64,000 nt of DNA from Morella rubra (taxonomy: Eukaryota > Streptophyta > Magnoliopsida > Fagales > Myricaceae): positions 24,197,684-24,261,683 of the forward strand of contig CM025852.1 of NCBI GenBank assembly GCA_003952965.2, in the 5' to 3' direction. A program made the position numbers and the translations under genes. Positions within the stretch are counted from its first letter, which is position 1, and every line of letters begins with the position of its first letter. Under the pieces are notes generated by a model that had not been told where the DNA came from, ran no database searches, and was given only the letters and a program-made list of their open reading frames with translations. Positions 47,131 through 57,007 of this stretch are shown here, piece by piece.

Positions 47131-48062
47131 AAATAGAAACACACGCACACGTAGACACAACACAACACTGAGAAGAAACTGTTTGCGTAAATGCTAGGTT
47201 GACCACTGATGCGATCCCATAATATAGCAGAGGACAATATCACACAACAAAAAGCGAGGAAAAGGTGATAAAGAGAAGAAGAAAGAGTTAGATTTGGAAG
47301 CCACCACCCAAGTTGTCTGAATTGTCGGAGTCATGTGGAGCCAGGGCTCCACTGAGTTGCATGGTCCAAAGAAAAAGAGAATTGGACCAGTTGGACCCAA
47401 ATGGGAAGACGATGAGATAACTAAGAGCGAGATATGAGTTGTTGGGCCCTACCTCTGAATGGCTGCTTTTTTTTTTTTTGACATGTATTAGTGCTTGCTT
47501 TTGGGTTTTGGATATAAGAAAATCAAAGAACGCGTTTTTCCTACGCTCACTGAGACATGAAAAAGAGACCGAAAAACAGTTAAATATAAACTTCAAAAGA
47601 TCGGTTTGAAGTAGATATGGGGTGGCAAAGCATCTACAAAAGACAGAACGAAAAGGTCTTATGACGGCATCCTTAACTTTTTTTGCACGTGCAACCCTAA
47701 TCTGTCCATCTCTTTTCCTTGAGCTTTGCCCATTTGCCTCGAAATGCACACATGGTTGGTCTTTCTACTTAGCTTGGATTAATCTCCATGAACCATGTTT
47801 TTATTATTATATTTTTTTATGATTATTTGATTTAGTTCAGAATTTCTTGCGTCTCGTGTCCCATCCACTTACGGGGTACTTTGACTCATTAATACAAAGT
47901 TTAAGCTCATATATGATCGTTCTATCCTGAATCTCCTCCTCAGCATAAGAAAACAAAAATGACTCCCTCATTGGACTGAGGTATCTCATGATTTGAGAAA
48001 AAGAAGAGGTAGAAATGGCTCAAGATCAGTCTCCAGAGCTATAAAGAATGGTCAATAACTTG

Positions 48063-48962
48063 CAAGGACGAAGCTACGGGCCCATTTTTGTAAATTTTTT
48101 TTTTTAACATAAGGGCCAAATTTTAAATTTTTGTAATTTTTTTTAATATAAGGGAAAAATTGGTAATAATCTAAAAGCGTGTATTTTTTACTTTTCTCTC
48201 TTTAGTCCCTCACTTTTTAAAAAAATTCTTTATCTCCCTACCTCTTTTGTCTTTTCTAGAGTGCCTTTCTCTCTCGTTTTTTAAAATTCATCTATTCTTT
48301 CTCTCTCACTTCTTACTTCTCACTCTTTACATTTTTATTGTCTAATTTTTTCTCTAAATGGCCTCTCTCTTTTCTCTCTCTCCCACTATTTTACTATATA
48401 TATATATATATATATATAAAATAGTAAAATCCATACTCAACACTTGGAATACAACAAACTTTTTACTTTCCACACAAAAAAAAATCATCTTCAAAGTTAA
48501 AATTTTAAATGTTATTACAATTAATTATTATTATCTTTTTTTCTTCTAAAAACATTCATTTCATTATTATTTTTTATTAAAATATGATTGGTCTATTATT
48601 TGTGTGTGTCTATGTTATTTTGGCTACACTTTAACGTTGTTTTGTGTCTTTGTCAATAATTTATGAGTCATTTATTCCGAAGATTTTCAACTTTTAATTG
48701 CATTCGTTTGCAAAAGATTTTAATATTGATACAATAATTGATGGCTTTTACACTTAGTTTAAAGTTTATAAATTTTTTTTCTTTTTTAAGTTTTAGAATA
48801 TATTATTATATTTTGACTATGCTTATTTTGATTATAATGAAAATTTGAATGTCTTAAGATTAGTCGAGTACACTTAAGACGACATAGATATCCTATTAGA
48901 AAAAAAAATCAAGTAAAAAATTATATTTAACCCCCTAATGACAAATCTTAACTTCGTCCCTG
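48063..48962. mobile_element. 900-bp TIR non-autonomous DNA element
   Basis: The left end is CAAGGACGAAGCTACGGGCC. The reverse complement of the right end is CAGGGACGAAGTTAAGATTT. The flanks ATAACTTG and ATTACTTA look like a decayed 8-bp target duplication. The body is AT-rich with a TA microsatellite (48397-48420) and no transposase. GGACGAAGCTA-type ends are common in plant genomes. Confidence 0.6.
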
Positions 48963-50369
48963 ATTACTTAGGTAGTCACTTGACACTTGTAGATGTACCT
49001 ATCATGATACGTAGTTTTGTTTGGGTTCAAAAATCTCCAATATTGGGCCTCATTAAGGTTTGATTTTGGTCACACTGATCCATGTGGATATTTCACCTTA
49101 TGTTCGGTTTTTTTTTTTTTTTGGTTGTCGAAAGTGGGGTAGAAGAAACGATGTTTGGTGTAAACAGGGAAGAAGGGTTAATTGCATGAGGCTTGGCTGC
49201 AGGTAAAAAAAAAAATTAGAGTGTAGGGATGATTGGGCAAGTAGGGCTCTATAGATGGTGGTGACCCACTCACATTTTGCCTTGGTCCTGGATGATTGCA
49301 GGAGAGCTAAAAGCTGGTTCATGTCTCATGAGAACATCTATAATGTTGTCTGAGCCCAATCCCTCATTTCTATGAAAAGTGACCTATCATTATACTTTAC
49401 GTGGGGAAGGTGTATCTGTATTCTGTAGGGCTTTAGAAAGGAAGTGTGGCTTTTAAGTGCTTCTCCAATCTCCAGGCTCCAGAGGCAGATTCATCTAGAA
49501 TCGAAATTGATTTTGGGTTTTACGAGTGCCTAGCACGTGAGTTATAAACAATCTGGAGGATTACTTTTGCCTTTTTGTGGCCTGTGGGTTTATGGAAAGG
49601 AAAGGAGCTATGACAATATCTTCCCCCCTTTACGAGATTTACATGTAAAGACCCAAAAGAAAGAAAAGATGGTGATAGTGATTAACACGTGGTATTACCA
49701 GGAAAATGATACTTGCTTTGCCTGGTGTCTTTGGTTAGTCGACGGAATTGATCAAGTTCAAATTAAAGGCAACCAACACTACCAAAAATGTTTGAGATGT
49801 GTTTGTTTGGTGTACTAATACTTGCCAAGATGTTGATTTTTTTTTTTTTTTTTCCCATTTGATGCTTTGATATTGACTTTGAAAATCTCGAAGCTGTCCG
49901 TTTCTATGCGTTCATTTGCAGTACTGATGGCCCTCTGTTTCTTTTAGAAAGATGTTGAGAAGAATTTTCTCCAATTTCCAAGAAATTTCCATGCACAATA
50001 ACAGAGTAAGCTGGGATTCGATCTGCCCCCGTTATTGCCTTTGCCCTTTGGTGTGATGAACTTCCACATCTTTCCTTCCACCAGCTCACCACCAATTCTC
50101 AATCATAGAGGGACATGGTTACACTACTCCCTCGAAGCATGGGTACAACAATGACACACTTAATTATTTTCGATATCGCGAAATTCCAACTTAATTTTTA
50201 GGGTATTTTTTTGTCTTGGATTCTCTAGGAAATTTAACATTATGTACTAGTTATTTTCGTTATTTGAGGATTATAGCTTGACAGAAATGTCATACATGGG
50301 TAACGAGGGTCACCTCACCACTAATCTGAATTCTCCACGTGTCTATACCTCCTAGATAACAATGTTGAA

Positions 50370-50652
50370 GGGGTTGAGCAAAGGCAAGAGCTTGAGTAAA
50401 GGTCAAACCCAATAGATCAAAGAAAGCAATAAAGCATGTTGTGGATGAGCCTCAACGGGATAAGTTGACGTTGAATCAAAACATCCAGATGAGAGGCAGG
50501 GATACCTAGGGCTCCAGCAGCTAGTACCACAGAGGGGTTGAGCAAAGGCAAGAGTTTGAGTAAATGTTAAACCCGGTAGGTCAAAGAAAGTGAGCTTCAA
50601 TGGGATAAGTTGATGTGGAATCAAAATATCTAAATGAGAGGCGGGGATAGGT
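50370..50652. repeat. 164-bp-period tandem duplication
   Basis: GGGGTTGAGCAAAGGCAAGA starts at 50370 and again at 50534. Both copies continue through GATCAAAGAAAG-type and GGGATAAGTTGA blocks to GAGAGGCRGGGATA. Copy 2 has lost about 25 bases after AAAGAAAG. Confidence 0.85.
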
Positions 50653-51824
50653 GGCGAATACAAATTAGTGGTGACATGGCCCCTGTTACGGCCAAATAAC
50701 ATTTCCATCTCAAGGGACTAATCCAGGACAAACAATACTCTAGGTACCAAATTGAAATTTTGCGATATTCCAAAGACTAATGGAATAATTAAGTCCAGTC
50801 TAGTTATTTGGAATGCTTCTTGATCTGTCTTCTTGACAATAAGTTTCACATAAATGGTCTTTCTTCTAAATCTAAACTTGAGCTAATGAGCATTGACTTG
50901 AAGGATTAGAGAAAAAGTATGAGATTATTTTGTATTTCCAAACTAATTGTTGGTTGGAGGCACTTTATCAAACTGTGCTTATGACAGGTACGTAGAATAG
51001 TACCGTTATACTTCCCTGCTTAGGTATACAGTTTTTGATGCTAGCTTGACAATTCTGAGAGTCAACTTATTCATTACGAAGTCGTTTTGAAATAAAATAC
51101 ACCCAATTTCCAACCAAGTCATGCTGATTATAAAATTATGGGAGTTTTTGAAGTGGACTTGGCATTTTAAAAATTGTTTGGAGTGACATCTAAGACTTGT
51201 CTAAACTATATGATTTTTCTGTGGGAGATCTGGTGGGGGGCATGGCATGATGGGTTAGTGCCACCAACATAAACTGTACCCAGACACGAACCCTGCCGAA
51301 CAACAATGTTTTTGGACACTCCAGGGTCGTGCAGTTTGGCCATCCGGTCTGCAGTCTGCTTGACATGCCCATGTCACCCTGCACACTTCAGGATTACGGA
51401 CATATTCGCAAGTTTACTTTTGTGGCTGATACAAACCAATCAGATTGGATTGGAGGCAACAGAAAAAAAAAAAAAAAATTCAGACATGCTTCAGGGAACT
51501 GGCATGTGGGATCGCTGGAATCAGGTGCTTTTTATATCCTTCTGTTAAATATTAAGAAACAAAACAAATAAATTAGGACCGACATTGCTCCTTTCAACTA
51601 CATTTTATTAGTATAATCGTGACCGTTAACTCAAACCAAAACACAATTAGGTAGTGCGTGAGATTTTTTTTTTTTTAAAAAAAAACCCTCAAAAAATGTA
51701 CCATAATAAGTAATCGCGACTTAAACTCAGAAATTCTGATACGTATTAAAGAGGTGGAGCTCATGGTAACATGAATGAGGGTGCTCCCATGGAAGTAACC
51801 TCCATGTCTATTTCTGTGGTCGAG

Positions 51825-51871
51825 ACACGTGGCACAATGATGTCAACCACTCATGAAGGGGGCCCACGTGC
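51825..51871. promoter_or_regulatory. Pair of ABRE/G-box motifs without an adjacent gene
   Basis: ACACGTGGC at 51825-51833 is a perfect ABRE/G-box, and CCACGTGC lies at 51864-51871. bZIP or bHLH binding is expected for such motifs. No start codon of a recognised gene lies within several kilobases, so function is unproven. Confidence 0.3.
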
Positions 51872-52110
51872 AGAGCGTTAAGAGAGATCTCTAGTCGTTT
51901 TCATTGCACTGTACACAGCAGATGAGACGATCAGTCGTAATCACCTGACGGTATCCCTGATTTTCAAGTCTGAAGTAGACTTTCTAGCTAGGGGAGTCAC
52001 CGAGAATTTTGGAATAAGTTGAGGGTATAATTTGACTTTACGTGCTTGAATTCTGATTTTATTTTATTTTATTTTTATTCCCCGACCCTGGGCAAGAAAT
52101 TAAGGAATTA

Positions 52111-52288
52111 AAGGATGTTTGTTTGTTGAAATTTCGGAATATATTCCGAAATTTTAAAAAATTTTATTTTATTAAAATTTATTATGATTTGTTAAAGATA
52201 AAATGTATATATATAAAGATTAAAAATTTTAAAATATATTTATTTTATTATAAATTTCTACACTTTAAAATATTAAAAAAACAAACGT
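52111..52288. mobile_element. hAT-like MITE, copy C (strongly AT-decayed)
   Basis: AAGGATGTTTGTTTG opens the element and ACAAACGTC closes it. The interior follows the layout of the copy at 21434-21620, but many G and C positions are replaced by A and T. An example is TATGATTTGTTAAAGATAAA against TGGGGTTTGTGAAAAGTGAA. Confidence 0.65.
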
Positions 52289-52931
52289 CACGAAAAGCTG
52301 GTCGAAAATACGTTGGAACCGAGACTTTTAACTGCGACATTTGAAAATTGAAAAAACATAAATAAAAAAATAAAAACGTTTTCTTCTGCCATTAGATTGG
52401 TGACATGTGTCAATAATCCAGCAAGCAAACCAAAGGACCATACCCTCAAGTGGCTGGGCTGGACCGCTTGCACACCCGGAGTGGTCATACCCTCATGTTC
52501 AAGTTCAAAGACACAGAACTGAAGGTGTCGTGTAATGATTTTTTTTTTTCAAAATTAAGAAAAATAATTTGAAAATAATTTCCTAAATAAAGCAAAAAAA
52601 TTGCGTGCCAGTTGGGCGGGAAGTCCAGACCTCTAGAAAGCTCGGTCATACCACAAAACGACATAAGAAGGTCTAATTCTCGAGCTTACACTACGACAAC
52701 CACGTTTAAAACAGTGCTCCAGTCCCACTCATAGAGGTAGCAATCACATAAGACGCCTTGGTTCCCTCTTTACCTTTTACTGCAATTTTCCAGCGCTTTC
52801 TGTCCTAATCCCTCGCTAGTCAATTACCCATAAACGCAGCTCTCTTCTTATGGGACTAACCCGACACAAATTCTAATAAAAAAAAATAAACAGAGTACCC
52901 GAACAAACTTAGCCAAAGCCTTATTCTATTA

Positions 52932-53594
52932 GAGCATTCCTAGCAGCTTATTTAAATTTGACTCTCTATTTTAAACAAAAAGTACACTTCTCTATTTTAA
53001 CTATCAACTTTTTAAAAATACCCACAACAGCTTCTCTATTTTAACCATCTACTTTTACTATTCTATTTAAATATTATTATTCAAATATTTCTTTATTCTT
53101 TCTCTAACATTTTATATTTTTGAATATTTATTTTATTGTAACGGTTATATTTTTGAATATTTGTCTTATCCTAAAAAGGGAGGATTTTTTAATTTTTGTC
53201 TTTTCCTAACGCCTGACATTTTTTAAGAACCTGAGATGGGGGACCAGAGAGAGAGCGTGTGAGCTGAGAGGAAGAAAAGAAAAAGAAAGAGGGGGAGAGG
53301 GTGAGGGTGAGAACTGAAAGGAAGAAAAGAAAAAGAAAAAGAAAGAGAAGAGAAATGTGTTAAGAAAAAGAAAAAAGAAAAAGAAAAAGAAAAAATAAGA
53401 AAAATATTAATATTTTAATATGAAGAAGTGAACAGTAGTTATCTAAAAATAGAGAACCACTGTTCACATGTTAAAATTTTTTGTTAAAAATTGTTAAAAT
53501 AGATAAACTGCTAAGAGTATTTTTTGACTTTTTTGTTAAATTGGTTCTCTATTCTAACCAAAATGTTAGAATAGAGAACCTACTAGGAATGCTC
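52932..53594. mobile_element. GAGCATTCC MITE, intact copy
   Basis: A 663-bp element with ends GAGCATTCCTAGCAG and, in reverse complement at the right, GAGCATTCCTAGTAG. TTA flanks both sides (52929-52931 and 53595-53597), the 3-bp target duplication of PIF/Harbinger-type elements. The centre holds a purine tract (GAAGAAAAGAAAAAG repeated, 53270-53400). No transposase is encoded. A relative lies at 33715-34200. Confidence 0.8.
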
Positions 53595-53651
53595 TTAGGG
53601 GCTCCACAGGCCAAGATCAAAACGATAAAGACATGGGATCAAAACAATGAA

Positions 53652-53652
53652 C

Positions 53653-53702
<50 letters not shown>
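53652..53702. repeat. Compound AT-GA microsatellite
   Basis: An AT run of about 10 units passes directly into a GA run of about 15 units. It lies just outside the right end of the GAGCATTCC MITE. Confidence 0.92.
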
Positions 53703-53707
<5 letters not shown>

Positions 53708-56700
53708 TGGGATTCTGTTTGGCATGGTTTGGACGAAATTCCACCCTTCAAGATTGTTCGAAAGTTGCGTATTCCATAGCCTTACTGGTGTTAGAAAAAG
53801 ATTGGTTAAATTTAGGAGAACTCATGATTAGGTAGTAAGCTTGAAGAAGAGTTGAGATCGTCATGGCTTTTTTTTATAGTTAAAAAAAATGGTACACAAT
53901 AAACTAAACAAAGTTGAGAACTAAAAGATTTACAAAATCCAGAGAACCCCTCTATTCTATAAGTTGCATAAAGAAATAACTATAATATTATTCTTAATTA
54001 ATTATTAGGTTTTACTTTTAAATCTCGAAGCATTATCGAGGTTGTTTGCAGGGATTTTTATAGGAGTTCGTTTTCAACGAAACCGACATTTTTGCATTGG
54101 TTTATTTTATTCGAATTTTTTAACGGGAAAACCAAATAAAAGCTGTGATTAATCCTTGTCGCTGTCCATACTCCGCATGTTCTCATGAATTATCTGGATT
54201 TAATGCTTTATTTATTTCCCTTTCTCCAATATAATACTCCAAGTTCTTACATGAACTTTAGTAATTGACATGAACAATCTTAGCTCCCAAACAACTTCAT
54301 ATATAATTATAATAATAAATAAATAAAGAGAAACAAATGGGTAAAGTAATAGAGTGGGAGATTCAATCAAACATGGCCCATGTGGATTGATTAGTTGATT
54401 TCCAAAAACTAATCACAAAACAGCAAATTCAATGCACTGGTTAAGTCAAGCGTCTGGGATGCCTATGGGTTATAATAATGAAAAGTACCCAAACCTCAGA
54501 TATTTTATATATAATAAGGTCTTACGTTCAGAGCTACGAAGGAGGAGAATGACGCGTTACGTGTTTGGCGTAAGACATGCAGTGCGAGAATTTTGCAGAC
54601 ACGCCGTGACAAATTTCAACATAACCACGTTATGCTACCCTGCATGATTGTTAAGAGACTTTTTGCAAGCAAAACTTGATAGACTATGGTGTATTTTTAT
54701 TCCCTGTCTAGAGTGATTCTGCGGTTCTGCATGTGCAATGAGTGAAAGCTGTTTGCACCTTTCACATTCTACCATTCTGGAATGCCACGGGGTGAAAAGG
54801 GAAGCCCAAAATCGTTCTTAAGTCTTACAATTTTTCTTTAAATTCTTAGAGAAGTTTATTTTATTTTATTTTCCCAGAAATAATGTCATACTTTGTTTCG
54901 CAGTTAATAGTTCATAAACAGAGTGGAACAAGGAGTGCCGGTCTAGGAGTGCAAAATATTCTTATCCCGTTTGATAGGATCGATGTGCAGTCATCTCTTT
55001 CCCGATGAGTACTATAACTAAACCAATGAATCTCCACAGGACGCGTACTTTCTCTCCATGAGAGAGTTTGAGGACTGTTACCAAGACGAGAGCATCAGTA
55101 AAAATGGAGACTCGGGGCTCTGGAGTCGGGGACCGACAAATAATCTAGTGTCAGGTTTGATTAGTAGGTTTTCTAGAAGTTAATGAACAAGTGTTCACAG
55201 CAATGTACCTTCATTTGGATGCATAGCTGTCGAGTTAGAGAGACAGCAGCGTCCCCACGACAGTTATCAGCTAGAAAAAAAGAGGGGTCTTAAACAGACA
55301 CTACAGTAACCATGAGATGCTTAAACCCGTTGCTCGCTGTCTGCGGCCAACTCGGGATAGATAATTGGCCTCCAGGACTACATCAAATGCTGAGAACCCT
55401 TCTATCCAACAAGGAAACTTACAGGGAATTTGTCTCTTGTTAAAGATGATCCAGTTCCTAGCAAACAGATTTTGGATAACACACAACTGAAACAAAAGTT
55501 AAATCGTGTACCGTGTCAATTCCATGAATTGTACTCATCACGCAACAGCATTTAGTGAGTTTGTCTGTCAAAGATCCCAAACAAAGACAAATTTCACATC
55601 CAACGCAGTCCAAAACCGTCCTACATAAGAGTCAAGCTAACACAATAATCCATTGAAGGAGGGGCCCAAAACAACCTAGTGTATTAGCACCTTCAACCCC
55701 ACAAAGCACTGCATCCAAAGCACCTAGAACCAAGATTCTTTAAATGAGTGAAGAAGATTTGAAATCAGTCAAGTCTAATTTACAGGACCAATTCCTTGCC
55801 TCGTGAAGTATCATGGGGACAACTAGAGCCAATTAATTGGAAACAGACCAGGGGATAACACGAGAAAGGTAGCAACCACTAACCAGTAAAGCACAGGATC
55901 AAATAACTTACTTAGTATGTAACACTCTTACCGCACAGTGTTAGACACCAAGTTGACACCGTAGAAACTACTCCACTTGAAGGCAGTATGACTCTATGAG
56001 AATGTTAAGAAATTCAATAAGACCATGGGTGCCGGGCTGTAGAGAGGATTGACAAACCTACGATACGATACAAATCATGTCCCTAGATAATGGGAATAAG
56101 TGAGGGAAGATTCTTGAAGTCAATTTCATGTACGCTAGGTACGGCACACTTTAAGGTCATTTACTAAAGATCTTAGTTGATCTGATGGTCAGTATATAGT
56201 CCTGCTATACCTTATTTACAGGTTAGCTTTCGAGAACTGGAAAACGTGGATGAGTTACATAAACTGGTGGATCAGTTAAATGTGAACAACAATGTTCTCA
56301 AGTAGGTTCCTAGGAGACCAACCTTCTTTGAGAAATCAGGTGGCTAGGAAACTACAAGTAAACCAGGATAGGATACTGAGAGTTGAAAGCTAAAATAAGG
56401 CCATCCGCTGTGGACATTTATTTCCCCCATACCTTACTTTGTTTAGCATCTCTCCACTTATAGTGTGTACACTTACCTTGTCGTCCTCTAGATGATCGAA
56501 AACCTATGATCGGAGGCAAAGGTGTCATGTTATTGTACAAACTCTATCAACCTAACATCATGCAGGAATAAATTCATATATTACACTAGCAATGAGAATT
56601 GCTATTTGTTCCTAAAACCCTCTCAAAGATATTAAATACTAGTAAATTTTTCTTCCATTACTACATCCCTATAGGCATGTATACAACAAAAATTCTAGCC

Positions 56701-57007
56701 ATCTTAAGCAGAATCAAAATGCAGGCTCTCCCACAAAATTATCAAGATACAAGAGCAGCAATATCCATGTCCAAGAAAATAAGATTCTGATTAATTTTTC
56801 CAGTCAGATGTCTGGTACTACCAGAAAGACTAGTCTGTCAAGACTAGATAGGCAAGACTCACAAACATAAAATCCACAAATTAAAGCACAAAAGAGGTTC
56901 CACTAACACAATTCAACATTTATTGACTTAATCTCAGAGAAGTAACTTGGAACCTCTGTGATAAATTGTGAGTTGCCAAAAACCAACCTCCCTGCTATTG
57001 CTGATCC

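Larger units (their letters stand above)
41618..57007. other. Gene-poor 15.4-kb interval
   Basis: No protein-coding gene, tRNA or rRNA was recognised. The interval carries MITEs at 42033-42228, about 42702-42908, 48063-48962, 52111-52288 and 52932-53594, a SINE-like segment (46950-47130), a 164-bp-period duplication (50370-50652) and microsatellites at 48397-48420 (TA) and 53652-53702 (AT then GA). The stretch 43000-47000 is less AT-rich and less repetitive and could hold a non-coding transcript, but nothing in the sequence proves it. Open frames of 130-153 codons (44447-44845 plus, 47288-47749 minus) have no family resemblance. Confidence 0.5.

Noticed and set aside
47288-47749. 153-codon open frame on the minus strand
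   Set aside because: No family resemblance, low-complexity KKKK and phenylalanine-rich parts, and no supporting neighbours or splice structure.
54432-54647. 71-codon open frame on the plus strand
   Set aside because: Plausible-looking but unrecognised and isolated, without splice or promoter support.
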